Assembly (NCBI RefSeq): GCF_027497195.1
Contig: NZ_CP114905.1
Location: forward strand, 3,148,001 to 3,212,000
DNA: 64,000 bases
Reading direction: 5' to 3'
Origin: Streptomyces sp. WMMC500
Lineage (GTDB): Bacteria > Actinomycetota > Actinomycetes > Streptomycetales > Streptomycetaceae
Positions 9,147-18,117 of this stretch are shown here, one piece after another. The position numbers were made by a program, and so were the translations under genes. Positions within the stretch are counted from its first letter, which is position 1. The number at the start of each line of letters is the position of its first letter. Below the pieces are notes generated by a model that ran no database searches, had not been told where the DNA came from, and was given only the letters and a program-made list of their open reading frames with translations.

Positions 9147-12100
9147 CTACGGCGCTTCGCGGACGGCGACGGCGTCGTAGACGATCCAGGAGCCGGCCGC
9201 GTTGGTGAGGGTGACGGTGTTCCGGCCGGCCCGGAGCCGGTCGGCGGGGAGGGTGACGTCGAGCGTGGCGGGGCGGATGGCGCCGTCCGCTCCGTCGCCC
9301 CAGCGGAAGCCGTCACCGCCGCCGCCGGGCAGGTTGACGGTGGTCGGCGGCCCGTCGTTGAGGGAGAGCCGCATCGACGGTCCGGACTGCTGGGTGTCGA
9401 TGAGCCAGGCGGTGAGGGCCAGGTCGGTGGCGGGCGGCTGGTCGAGGTCGAAGCGGAGGGTGAAGGTGTGCTGCTTGGAGCCGGCCCAGGCGTCGTTGGG
9501 GCCGGGGTGGATGTAGCTCCAGGCGGTGGCGGGGTCGCCGGTGCCGATCGTGACGTCGACGTCGTCGGGGAAGGCCGCGGGGTAGTCGCCGAAGCGGTCC
9601 GGCGACAGCGCGAACTCCCCTGTGGCGAGGTCGGGGCTGCCGAGGAGGGCGACGGCCCGGTGGACGGTGGCTGGGGGCCGGCTGTCGGCGCTGCCCCAGC
9701 CGCCCCGGGCGTGCACCGCGAGCGCCTGCGGTCCGACGGCGCCCTGCGGCGCGGTGACGGTGAAGGTGGTGGTGGCGTCCGTCCCGGCGGGGACCCGCAC
9801 GGTGCGGGTCGCCGGCGCCGCGGTCCAGCCTTCGGGGAGCTCCAGTGAGACGTCGGCGTCGAGGTCTTGTGCGTCGTTGCCGGTCAGCCGCACCTGGAAG
9901 GTGACGGGGGCGGCTTCCAGCAGGTGCAGGTGCGCCGGCTCGGTCGAGACGGACAGGGCGGGGGCGACGTGGACGTAGACGATGGCGTCGGGGAGTTCGG
10001 TGCTGTCGGCGGCCCGGCCGGTGAGGACGACGCGGTGCAGTCCGGGAGCGGTGTCGTCGGCGACGTGGAGGGTGAGGTCCTGTTCGGCGGTGTCGGCGGG
10101 GGGTGCGGTGATGCCGCCGCGGGCGGGCCGGATGTCGATGCCGGCGGGTGTGCGGGCCTGCCAGGTTCCTTTGACGGTGCGATCGGTGAGGTTCTGGGCG
10201 GCGAGGGTGAGGGTGCCGGTCTCGCCGGCGTCGACGCGTACGGTGTCGCGGGCGGTGTAGAGCACCGCGGGTGCTTCCGGGGACTTGGAGGGCGGCAGCT
10301 CGGCCACGCCCCAGTCCTTGTTGGGCTCCGGTCCCATCCACAACTCCAGCTCACCGCCCGCCGCGAGCTGATCGTGGTGGAACCAGGCGTTGTCCAGCCG
10401 CTGACCGTTGAGCCTCGCCCCCTGGATGTACATGTGCTCGGCGGAGTTGTCGTGGGTGACGATCCGGAACGTACGGCCGCGGTAGTAGTCCGGATGCAGC
10501 TCGATCGTGACCGCGTCGAACACCGGCGACGTGATGTCGTACACCGGCCGCGGCAGGCTCGCCCCCGTCACCTCGAACAACCCCATCGCCATCAGGGCGC
10601 TGAGCGACCCCATCTGCCCCTGGTCCTCGTCGTGCCCGCCGTATCCCTTCGTCGTGGACGTGCCGCCGTAGGTGATCTCCTTGACCTTGCGCACCCAGTA
10701 CTGGCTCAGCCAGGGATGTCCCACGTAGGTGAAGAGGTGGGCCATCTGAAGGCCGGGCTGGTTGCCGTAGTTGACGTACGCGTCCTCGTCGCCGTTCTGC
10801 CCGGCTCCCGTGAACTCGGCCTTCTCGGACCGCTCGAAGGCGCCGTTGAGCTTGTCGGCGTACGCGGCACGGCCGCCCAGCCGGTTGGCGAGACCGAGCA
10901 CGTCGTACGAGGCGAACCAGGTCGCCTGCCACGAGCTGGCCTCGACGAAGTCGTCGGGGGACAGCGGGTCGAAGTCGTGCTTCCAGCGGCCGTGGGAGTC
11001 CCGGGGCCGGACGAATCCGGTGGCGCGGTCGAAGACGTTGCGCCAGCTCCCGGACCGTTCGATCAGGAAGGCGCCCGTGTCGGTGTCGTCCCACACCTCG
11101 ATCTCGTCGAGGCCGACGTCGTCGCCGGTGCCGCCGGTGGCCTCGAACCGCACCCAGCTCACCCGCCGGGGCCGGAAGGTCACCGCCTTCCTGCCGCCGT
11201 CGGCCGGCACCCGGTCCACCTTCACCGACGAACCGTCGCTGAACCACAGCACACCGGAGTTCACGTGCGAGTCGCCCTCGGCCCGGTCGCTCAGCACCAC
11301 CTTCCGGACGCGCTTCTCCTCCGCCCAGCTCAACTTGATCCACGGCTTCCGCTCCCCCGACGCCCAGCCCGTGCCGCGCGGCTCGCGGATGCCGGAACGC
11401 CTCGGCCGGCCGTCGACGGCCCGTACACCCGCGAGAGTGGAGTCGTTGACCTGCGCGGACACCGACACCTCGGCGAACTGCGCGACGTTGATGCCGGACT
11501 TCCCCAGCCGCCGCGCCAACTGCCCCAGCGTCCAGTCCTGGAAGGCGTACTCGACGGTCTCCCCGGCGCCGCGGGACCGCCATTCGGCGTGCAGGTCGTG
11601 GGGCACGTACCCAATGTCGAGGTAGGCCCGGCCGCCGCCGTGGTTCTCGCCCCAGGTGGCGTACTCGTAGGGCGCCTTGTCGAAGAGGCCGCCCATCGAG
11701 TGCGCGTCGAGCATGGCCTCGTACGCGAGGTCGATGTCGAAGTCCCGGATGCCCTTGTTCCACGCGCCGCTGATGAACGAGGTCACCGGGGAGCCGGTCA
11801 TGACGAACGAGTAGTTGCCGGCCACGGGGCCGCGCGGCAGCAGCCCGCCGTCCTCGTACATCCGGAGCTGGGACCGCACCATGCTGGAGTAGATCTCCGG
11901 ATAGGCCAGCCCCAGCAGGGTGTTGAGGTTCCACTGCGTCAGCCACAGCGCGTCGTAGTTGTACATCGCGAACCGCGGCCGTCCCGACCCGTCGAGCGGG
12001 AGCCGGCCGATCCGCCCGCGGCTCCAGGTGTCGTCGAGGTACGTGCCGTCGGCGTCGCTGACCACGCTGCGCCCGCACAGCACGTGGAACAGGTCGGTGT

Positions 12101-13154
12101 AGAACTTCACCCGCTGCTGTTCGGTGCCCCCCTCGACGTCGATCCGGCCCAGCAACCCGTTCCACCGTCGCCGCGACGCCGCCCTGACCGCGTCGAAGTC
12201 CCACCCGGGCAGCTCCGCCTCCAGGTTCTTCCGCGCCCCGGCCACGCCGGTGAAGGACAGCCCGACCTTCACCTGCAGTTGCTCTCCCGCATCGAGGCGG
12301 TCGTAGCGGACGGAGAAGCCCGCGTTGTCGCCCTCGACCGCGTCGACCGCGGCGCCGCCGTCGGCGAGCTCGCCGTCGGCCCAGCCGTGCATCGAGTCGA
12401 AGGCCCTGTCGAACCGGATGCTGAAGTAGAGCTTCGTGTGTTTGCCGTCGCTCTGGCCGTAGTAGTGACCGTTCGCGAGCGTGCCGGCCTGTGCCACGTA
12501 TCCCTCGACCATCTGGTCGCCGGCCCTGGTGACGTGGGCGTCCTGCATCTCCGCCTCGCCGAGCACGCCGCCGAGGTTGACGACGATCTCGCCCGGGCCG
12601 GCGACGTCGTACGTGTAGCGGTGCAGACCGACCCGGTCGGTGCAGGTCAGCTCGGCGGTGATGCCGTACCGGTCCAGGTGCAGCCGGTGGTAGCCGGGCT
12701 CCGCCACCTCGCCGGCGTCGTGGTTCACGTACGACTGCCAGCCGGTGTCGCCCTGGAGCTTCGGCACCTCCTCGCCGGACGTCGGCATCACCTGCACCCC
12801 GGCGATCTGCCAGTCGTGGAGGTGGCTGAAGCCCTTCACGTGGGACTCGCTTCTGCGGTAGCCGGTGCCCCAAACGGAGTGGGTGCTGGTGTCCGGACGC
12901 AGCTTGACCATGCCGAAGGGGTTGCTCGCCGACTGGAAGAAGAAGTACCGGCCGACGTCGGCCTCGACCCACGGGTCGACCAGGCGGACGTAGTCCCGGG
13001 CGGACCCGGCCGAGGGCACGTCTCCCGGCACGGCCGCGGCGGCCGTGGCCTCGCGGGCGCCTGTTCCCAGGGTGCTCACGGCCAGCAGCCCGCTGGTGGA
13101 GGCCAGGAAGCGGCGGCGGGACGGGGCCTGAGGGGACGGATCGATCTGCGACAT
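9147..13154 (-). CDS. Secreted GH92 alpha-mannosidase with inserted discoidin domain (first of tandem pair)
   Basis: 1335 residues with a Tat signal (SRRRFLAS at about 12-19). Architecture matches the downstream copy: GH92 front sandwich, barrel interrupted by an F5/8-type module at roughly 575-690, rest of GH92 to ~950, NEW3-like Ig modules, and a terminal binding module containing AWSYIHPGPNDAWAG. Conserved GH92 motifs (ANAWQ-equivalent SSWQATW, DEDQGQM) are kept; note Ser-Ser where the paralogue has Ala-Asn before WQATW. The substrate is expected to be alpha-mannoside of glycoproteins or yeast mannan. First gene of the operon, divergent from the LacI gene, with a GTTATCGATAAC palindrome 34 nt upstream of its start. 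Differences from the paralogue cluster in the front domain and NEW3 modules. Confidence 0.92.
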   Translation of the reverse strand: MSQIDPSPQAPSRRRFLASTSGLLAVSTLGTGAREATAAAAVPGDVPSAGSARDYVRLVDPWVEADVGRYFFFQSASNPFGMVKLRPDTSTHSVWGTGYRRSESHVKGFSHLHDWQIAGVQVMPTSGEEVPKLQGDTGWQSYVNHDAGEVAEPGYHRLHLDRYGITAELTCTDRVGLHRYTYDVAGPGEIVVNLGGVLGEAEMQDAHVTRAGDQMVEGYVAQAGTLANGHYYGQSDGKHTKLYFSIRFDRAFDSMHGWADGELADGGAAVDAVEGDNAGFSVRYDRLDAGEQLQVKVGLSFTGVAGARKNLEAELPGWDFDAVRAASRRRWNGLLGRIDVEGGTEQQRVKFYTDLFHVLCGRSVVSDADGTYLDDTWSRGRIGRLPLDGSGRPRFAMYNYDALWLTQWNLNTLLGLAYPEIYSSMVRSQLRMYEDGGLLPRGPVAGNYSFVMTGSPVTSFISGAWNKGIRDFDIDLAYEAMLDAHSMGGLFDKAPYEYATWGENHGGGRAYLDIGYVPHDLHAEWRSRGAGETVEYAFQDWTLGQLARRLGKSGINVAQFAEVSVSAQVNDSTLAGVRAVDGRPRRSGIREPRGTGWASGERKPWIKLSWAEEKRVRKVVLSDRAEGDSHVNSGVLWFSDGSSVKVDRVPADGGRKAVTFRPRRVSWVRFEATGGTGDDVGLDEIEVWDDTDTGAFLIERSGSWRNVFDRATGFVRPRDSHGRWKHDFDPLSPDDFVEASSWQATWFASYDVLGLANRLGGRAAYADKLNGAFERSEKAEFTGAGQNGDEDAYVNYGNQPGLQMAHLFTYVGHPWLSQYWVRKVKEITYGGTSTTKGYGGHDEDQGQMGSLSALMAMGLFEVTGASLPRPVYDITSPVFDAVTIELHPDYYRGRTFRIVTHDNSAEHMYIQGARLNGQRLDNAWFHHDQLAAGGELELWMGPEPNKDWGVAELPPSKSPEAPAVLYTARDTVRVDAGETGTLTLAAQNLTDRTVKGTWQARTPAGIDIRPARGGITAPPADTAEQDLTLHVADDTAPGLHRVVLTGRAADSTELPDAIVYVHVAPALSVSTEPAHLHLLEAAPVTFQVRLTGNDAQDLDADVSLELPEGWTAAPATRTVRVPAGTDATTTFTVTAPQGAVGPQALAVHARGGWGSADSRPPATVHRAVALLGSPDLATGEFALSPDRFGDYPAAFPDDVDVTIGTGDPATAWSYIHPGPNDAWAGSKQHTFTLRFDLDQPPATDLALTAWLIDTQQSGPSMRLSLNDGPPTTVNLPGGGGDGFRWGDGADGAIRPATLDVTLPADRLRAGRNTVTLTNAAGSWIVYDAVAVREAP

Positions 13155-13187
13155 GTCTCTGCCTTGTCTGCGAGGCGACGTTCGCTA

Positions 13188-13199
13188 GTTATCGATAAC
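13188..13199. promoter_or_regulatory. LacI-type operator GTTATCGATAAC
   Basis: A perfect 12-bp palindrome with the central CpG typical of LacI-family operators, 34 bp upstream of the GH92 operon start codon. A second copy of its core lies at 13379-13386 near the divergent LacI gene, whose product is the obvious ligand. Confidence 0.65.
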
Positions 13200-13376
13200 A
13201 TTCCGTGGTGCGGTTGGAACGTAAGGGCCCCGTCCGGCGCCGTCAAGAGGGTGCGCCGGCCCCGGTCGCGCTCCACCGTCCTGAACAGGCACAACGGGAA
13301 GCGGAAGCACCGCGTCGGTGCCACCCTCCTCGTAGAGCAGACTCCGCGCTTGCCCGACAGGGGCACCCTCCGGGGA

Positions 13377-13387
13377 GATATCGATAC
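13377..13387. promoter_or_regulatory. Second LacI-type operator with TATCGATA core
   Basis: GATATCGATAC shares the TATCGATA core (13379-13386) with the operator at 13188-13199, 190 bp away. It lies about 125 bp upstream of the LacI start, fitting autoregulation or looping between the two sites. Confidence 0.5.
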
Positions 13388-13509
13388 CATCACCCGGACG
13401 GCAGAACGGGCATGAACAGTGGGTGACCTGGGATGATGTGGTTCGGTGCTAGCGTGGTGCCGCTGGGCAACCGTGCAGGCATCGACGTGACGCAGCGGGG
13501 GAGAAGCCG

Positions 13510-14541
13510 GTGACCGAGGATTCTCCTTCTCGTCGCCCTCCGACGATGCGGGACGTCGCCGATCACGCGTCGGTCAGCCCGATGACGGTGTCCCGCGTCC
13601 TGCACGGCGACCCCGGGGTGAGCAAGGCGACCCGGGAGCGGGTGCTCGCCGCGGTCGACTCCCTCGGCTACCGGCGCAACGAGGCCGCCCGCAACCTCCG
13701 GCTGGGGCGGACCAGCGGACTGATCGGCCTCGTCGTCACCAACCTCGCGAACCCCTTCTACTCCCAGTTCGCGCTGGGCGTGGAGGCGGGCGTCAGCCGG
13801 CAGGGCCTGAAGGTCCTCCTCGCCAACACCGACGAAGACGTCGAACGCGAGCGGCGGCTCGTGGAAGAGCTCACCGCCCGCCGCGTCGACGGCATGGTCG
13901 TCGTTCCGGCCGGCAACGACCACTCCCATCTCGCCGCCCAGCCGGGCTCGGTGCCCATCGTCCTGGGCGCCCGCCCCCCGTCCGGCGTGCCGCTGGACTG
14001 CGTACTGGTGGACGACTTCGGCGGCGCCCGCGAAGCGACCGCCGGCCTCCTGGCAGCCGGCCACACCCGGCTCGGGTTCCTCGGCCTGCCGCCGTCCGTC
14101 TGGACCAGCTCCGAACGGTTCCGGGGCTTCTGCGTCGCGCTCGAAGAAGCGGGAGTCGCGCTGGACGAACGATACGTACGGCTGCGGCAGCGCACGATCC
14201 CGGCCGCCGAGGACGCCGCCCGGCAGTTGCTGGAACTCCCCCAGCCCCCGACGGCACTCTTCTGCGCCAACAGCCGCAACACCCTCGGCGCCTTCCGCGC
14301 CGCCAGCCGGCTCGGTCGCGCCGTCAGCCTGGCGGGTTTCGACGACTTCGAACTGGCCGACGTACTCGGCGTGCCGCTGATCGTGGCGTACGACCCGCGC
14401 GAACTCGGCCGGCGGGCCGCGGAGCTGCTGCTGCGGCGCCTGAACGAGTCGGATGCCGATCCGGACAACGCCGGGCCGCTGCGTATCGTGATTCCCACGA
14501 AGGTCGTGCGCTACGGCGACCCCGGCTCCGGTCACGGCTGA
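13510..14541 (+). CDS. LacI-family transcriptional regulator of the GH92 operon
   Basis: 343 residues from a GTG with a gggggagaag ribosome site. The LacI helix-turn-helix lies at residues ~15-35 (MRDVADHASVSPMTVSRVL) with the hinge helix near 50-60 (EAARNLRLGRTSGLIGL). The remainder is the periplasmic-binding-like effector domain. Divergent from the two GH92 genes, with two TATCGATA-core palindromes between them, so it most likely represses mannoside degradation until an inducer, perhaps mannose or a mannobiose, appears. The inducer is an inference. Length is normal for the family. Confidence 0.93.
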   Translation: MTEDSPSRRPPTMRDVADHASVSPMTVSRVLHGDPGVSKATRERVLAAVDSLGYRRNEAARNLRLGRTSGLIGLVVTNLANPFYSQFALGVEAGVSRQGLKVLLANTDEDVERERRLVEELTARRVDGMVVVPAGNDHSHLAAQPGSVPIVLGARPPSGVPLDCVLVDDFGGAREATAGLLAAGHTRLGFLGLPPSVWTSSERFRGFCVALEEAGVALDERYVRLRQRTIPAAEDAARQLLELPQPPTALFCANSRNTLGAFRAASRLGRAVSLAGFDDFELADVLGVPLIVAYDPRELGRRAAELLLRRLNESDADPDNAGPLRIVIPTKVVRYGDPGSGHG

Positions 14542-14611
14542 AGGAGGGCGGGGTCCGGACGACAACCGTCCCCACGCCACGCCGTCAACCGCTCCGTTCC
14601 GCGCCGACGGG

Positions 14612-15652
14612 TCAGCGGAGGGGCAGCCGGTGCAGGATGTCGGTCACGGGGGCGGGATCTTCCGGGCCGAGGTGGCCGGCGTCCGGGAAGTCGTGGACCG
14701 TGAAGCGGTTGTGCGGGGTGAGTTCGTCCGCTTCGGCGATCATGCGGTCCTGGAGTTCGGTGGCCACCGTCCTGTCCTTGCCGAACCGCAGATAGGTGCG
14801 GGGAATCCGCCCCCACGTACGCGCATGCCCCACCGCCCGCCCGGCGTACGCCGTCAGCGACTCGTCCGTCTGCATGCCCTCCAGCACCCGCAGGAACGCG
14901 CCGTCCCCGTAGTTCGCGCAGATCATCTCCTTGAAGACCGCGAGGTCACGGGGGTTCGCGGTGCGCCAGTTCAGCCGCAGCACACCCAGCCGCTCCGGGT
15001 CGCCGATGACCTGCTCCACCGGGCTGATGGCGCCCTGCCCCTCGGGGGAGGTGGCGCAGGCGTCCAGGGACGGCATGCTGCGGCTCGGACAGAAGGCGGC
15101 CATGTAGCAGATGTGGTCGAGGAGGTGCGGTACGGCGTTCCCGACGCGGCTCACCGACAGGCCGCCCATGCTGTGCCCGACGAGCACCACGGGCCCGCCG
15201 AGGCGCGCGGCCCGGCGAACGGCGTCGGTGACGCGCGCCTCGAAGTCGTCGAGGCTGAGCGCGGCGACCGGCGAGGGCTCCGTCGCGAGCGCCGCCAGAT
15301 CCTGCGTCTGGTACGCCTCCGGCACGAACCGCTCGGTACCGTGCAGCGGCTGGTCCACCGCGACGACGCGGTGCCCCCGCAGCGCCAACTCCCGTCCGAT
15401 CGCCGTCCAGAACGCGCCGGCGCTGTGCGTGCCGTGCACGAGGACGTACGTGCGCACGCCTCGGCGTCCCCGCCCGTCCCCGGCCGCCCGCGCGGTCCCC
15501 GCACCGACACCGGCGGCGAGCGCCGCACCGCCCGCCGAGGCCGCGAGCCCCCGCAGGGCGAACCGCCGCGAGGGGTTCCGACGGCCGGACGTGTCAGTGC
15601 CGCCTGTGGGCTCGGCGCCGGGCTGTTCTCCGTTGTCAACCATGTCTTCCAT
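14612..15652 (-). CDS. Tat-exported alpha/beta hydrolase
   Basis: 346 residues from ATG 15652; an in-frame ATG at 15643 is an alternative. Residues ~20-50 carry a twin-arginine signal (SRRFALRG then an Ala-rich hydrophobic core). The mature part is an alpha/beta hydrolase: oxyanion-hole motif HGTHSAGAFW, nucleophile elbow GHSMGG and a late DAGHLGPED supplying the catalytic His. It resembles the plant methylesterase-like branch. The substrate is unknown. A TAGCGT box lies 7 nt before the start, so the mRNA may be leaderless. It is convergent with the LacI gene and ends 70 nt from it. Confidence 0.85.
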   Translation of the reverse strand: MEDMVDNGEQPGAEPTGGTDTSGRRNPSRRFALRGLAASAGGAALAAGVGAGTARAAGDGRGRRGVRTYVLVHGTHSAGAFWTAIGRELALRGHRVVAVDQPLHGTERFVPEAYQTQDLAALATEPSPVAALSLDDFEARVTDAVRRAARLGGPVVLVGHSMGGLSVSRVGNAVPHLLDHICYMAAFCPSRSMPSLDACATSPEGQGAISPVEQVIGDPERLGVLRLNWRTANPRDLAVFKEMICANYGDGAFLRVLEGMQTDESLTAYAGRAVGHARTWGRIPRTYLRFGKDRTVATELQDRMIAEADELTPHNRFTVHDFPDAGHLGPEDPAPVTDILHRLPLR

Positions 15653-15659
15653 GCCGACA

Positions 15660-15665
15660 ACGCTA
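15660..15665 (-). promoter_or_regulatory. -10 box TAGCGT, 7 nt before hydrolase start (leaderless type)
   Basis: TAGCGT fits the Streptomyces -10 consensus TANNNT and ends 7 nt from the ATG, as expected for a transcript beginning at the start codon. No convincing -35 is visible. Confidence 0.4.
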
Positions 15666-15717
15666 GAAACAGCCGGCACTCCCCACCATGGCCCTGCCCG
15701 CCCGGCCGACGGTGTAC

Positions 15718-17931
15718 CTACCGACACCACGGGCCCGCGCTGGTTCCGGCACTGTCCGCCGGGCGTTCGAGGGCTACCCTGGGCAGCCGCCGGGCAAGCG
15801 GGGCGGGCATCCACCAGGCCCGCCTGCCGAGCAGTTGCATGGCTGCCGGGACGATCAGGCAGCGGATGACCAGCGCGTCCATCAGGATCGCCACGGCGAG
15901 GCCGAGGCCGAACTGCTGGAGCATCCGGTCCGGACTGAGCATGAAGGCGCCGAACACCACGATCATGATGGCCCCGGCCGCCGTGATGACCTTGCCGGTG
16001 GAGGCCAGTCCTTCCCGGACCGCGAGGGAGTGGTCCTTCGTTCGCTCCCATTCCTCCTGTATCCGTGAGACCAGGAAGACCTCGTAGTCCATGGACAGTC
16101 CGAACACGATCGCGAAGATCAGCACGGGGAGGAAAGCTTCGATCGGCCCCGGCTGCACGCCGAACAGGCCGTGCTGGAACACCAGGGTCATGGCGCCGAG
16201 CGCGGCGGAGATCGACAGCAGGTTCAGCAGGGCGGCCTTGAGGGGGATCAGCACCGACCTGAAGACCAGCATGAGCAGTAGTGACGAGAGCCCGACGACG
16301 ACGGCGACGAACAAGGGCAGCCGCTGGGAGACCGTGTCCGCGAAGTCCTGGGAGGCTGCGGTGGCGCCGCCGACGAGGATCTCCGCACCTGTGTCGCGCT
16401 GCAGCTCAGGAGCCACATCGTCGCGCAGGTGATGCACCAGGTCGGTGGTGCCCTCGTCCTGCGGTGCCGTGGCCGGGTAGACGATCACGGTGGACAGGCT
16501 GCCGTCGTCGGAGGGCATCGCGGGGCTTGCCGCGGCTACGCCTTCGACCTTGGCCAGCTCGGAGCGGACTGCCTGACCGGCGGCCTCGTCGCCCTGGGCC
16601 AGGACGAGCAGCGGACCGTTGAAGCCCGGGCCGAAGCCCTCGGCGAGCAGGTCGTACGCCTGCCTGGTGGTGGTGGTCCCGGGGTCGTTGCCCGCGTCGG
16701 CGAAGCCCAGGCGCATGCCCGCTGCGGGTGCGGACAGGGCCAGCATGGCGAGGACGGCGACCAGCAGCGCAGGCAGCGGACGGCGCTGTACGGCCCCGGC
16801 CAGGGTCCGCCAGCGCCGGCCTTCGGCCCTGCCCTTGGCCCCGGCCTTCGCCGCGCGCTTCAGCACGTGCCGCCGGATGCGGTTGCCGAACAACGCCAGC
16901 AGGGCGGGCAGCAGGACCAGCGAGGCCGCCATCGTGGTCAGCACGGTCAGGGCCAGGGCGAGTGCCACGCCCTGCAGCGAGCCGAGGCCGAGCGCGACCA
17001 GGCCCAGCAGTGCGATGATCACGGTGCAGCCGGCGAAGAAGACGGTGCGGCCGGCGGCGTCCAGCGCCTTGCGGGTGGCTGCGGCCGGGTCGGCGCCGTG
17101 GATGAGTTCCTGCCGGTAGCGGTAGAAGATCAGCAGGGCGTAGTCGACGCCGACGCCGAGTCCGACGAGCATCGTGATGGGCGGGGTGAAGTCGGCGATG
17201 GTGAAGACGTGCGAGGCGAGCACGATCAGCCCGAGGGCCGAGCCGACCGCGAAGAGGGCGGTGATCAGCGGCACGGCGGCCGCCACGAGGGAGCCGAAGA
17301 GCAGCCCCAGGATGATCACGGCGGCCGCGATGCCGGCCAGTTCCGCGGTCGGGCTGCCCTTCTCCTCCGCGCCGCGCACGGCATCGCCGCCGAGCTCCAC
17401 CTGGAACCCCTCCTCCTCGGCGTCCTTGGCGGTGTCGATGATCGCGGTGACGTCCTCCTTCGGCACGGCCTCGGCCTTGCCGTCGAGCGTGACGGTGGCG
17501 TAGCCGATCGTGCCGTCCTGGGACACGGCGGAGGCATCCGCGTACGGGCTGCGGACCTCGGCAACGCTCGGCAGACCCCTCACCTCGGCCAGCATCGCCT
17601 CCACCGCGGCCTTGCGGCGGTCGATCCCCTGGCCGTCCTTCACCACGATCTCGACGCTGTCTCCGGCCTGGGCGGAACCGTGCTCGGTGTACAGGTCGGT
17701 GGCGGCCTGGGAGTCGGTGCCCGGCAGGGAGAAGTCGTTCCTGTACGCGGAGCCTGCGGCCTGCGAACCCAAGGCGACGGCGGCCAGCACGGCCAGCCAC
17801 AGCAGCAGGGCGGCCCATCGGTGACGCTGCGCCCAGTCGGCCAGGGCCGCGAACCGACCGGGGCGTGGTCGGTCCGGTCGGTCCGGTGCGGGCAGGGCAA
17901 GGGATGCGGCTGCGCCGCGGGTGGGAGACAC
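15718..17931 (-). CDS. MMPL-family RND transporter
   Basis: 737 residues. I take the GTG at 17931, preceded by a gaggtag ribosome site, rather than the longer open frame to 18057. About 12 membrane segments arranged as two repeats of 1 + 5, each with a large extracytoplasmic loop after the first helix (for example from YRNDFSLPGTDSQA onward). Conserved MMPL features include GLGVGVDYALLI and the matching GLSMDYEVFLVSRI, which carry the proton-relay Asp-Tyr pairs. Such proteins export lipids, drugs or polyketides using proton motive force. It is followed by a two-component pair on the same strand, which may regulate it. The substrate is unknown. Confidence 0.93.
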   Translation of the reverse strand: MSPTRGAAASLALPAPDRPDRPRPGRFAALADWAQRHRWAALLLWLAVLAAVALGSQAAGSAYRNDFSLPGTDSQAATDLYTEHGSAQAGDSVEIVVKDGQGIDRRKAAVEAMLAEVRGLPSVAEVRSPYADASAVSQDGTIGYATVTLDGKAEAVPKEDVTAIIDTAKDAEEEGFQVELGGDAVRGAEEKGSPTAELAGIAAAVIILGLLFGSLVAAAVPLITALFAVGSALGLIVLASHVFTIADFTPPITMLVGLGVGVDYALLIFYRYRQELIHGADPAAATRKALDAAGRTVFFAGCTVIIALLGLVALGLGSLQGVALALALTVLTTMAASLVLLPALLALFGNRIRRHVLKRAAKAGAKGRAEGRRWRTLAGAVQRRPLPALLVAVLAMLALSAPAAGMRLGFADAGNDPGTTTTRQAYDLLAEGFGPGFNGPLLVLAQGDEAAGQAVRSELAKVEGVAAASPAMPSDDGSLSTVIVYPATAPQDEGTTDLVHHLRDDVAPELQRDTGAEILVGGATAASQDFADTVSQRLPLFVAVVVGLSSLLLMLVFRSVLIPLKAALLNLLSISAALGAMTLVFQHGLFGVQPGPIEAFLPVLIFAIVFGLSMDYEVFLVSRIQEEWERTKDHSLAVREGLASTGKVITAAGAIMIVVFGAFMLSPDRMLQQFGLGLAVAILMDALVIRCLIVPAAMQLLGRRAWWMPAPLARRLPRVALERPADSAGTSAGPWCR

Positions 17932-18117
17932 GTGGCTACCTCGCAGGGAAGAAGGGATGGCGAACGCGCTGCCGGCCCGGGCGAGGAATACGGGTGCGTT
18001 CACGTCATTGATCGTGCACGCGCGGCAAGGTCGAAATCGTCGGTCCCCGGACGACACCGGGCGTACCCCACCGGATGTAGGCGACGTGGCACCACAGGGG
18101 TAGCGCGCCCCCTCGGC

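Larger units (their letters stand above)
5106..13154. repeat. Tandem ~4-kb direct duplication of GH92 genes
   Basis: The two GH92 genes align end to end. Some stretches are nearly identical at the DNA level, for example around 6226-6320 against 10258-10352, while other parts are clearly diverged. This patchwork suggests an old duplication with gene conversion, or strong constraint on those segments. Confidence 0.8.

Noticed and set aside
5262..13415. Very long plus-strand open frames opposite the two GH92 genes (over 1100 codons each)
   Set aside because: Frames antisense to high-GC genes stay open because stop codons are AT-rich. Their products are Gly/Arg/Val repeats without domains, and the minus-strand proteins are clear GH92 enzymes.
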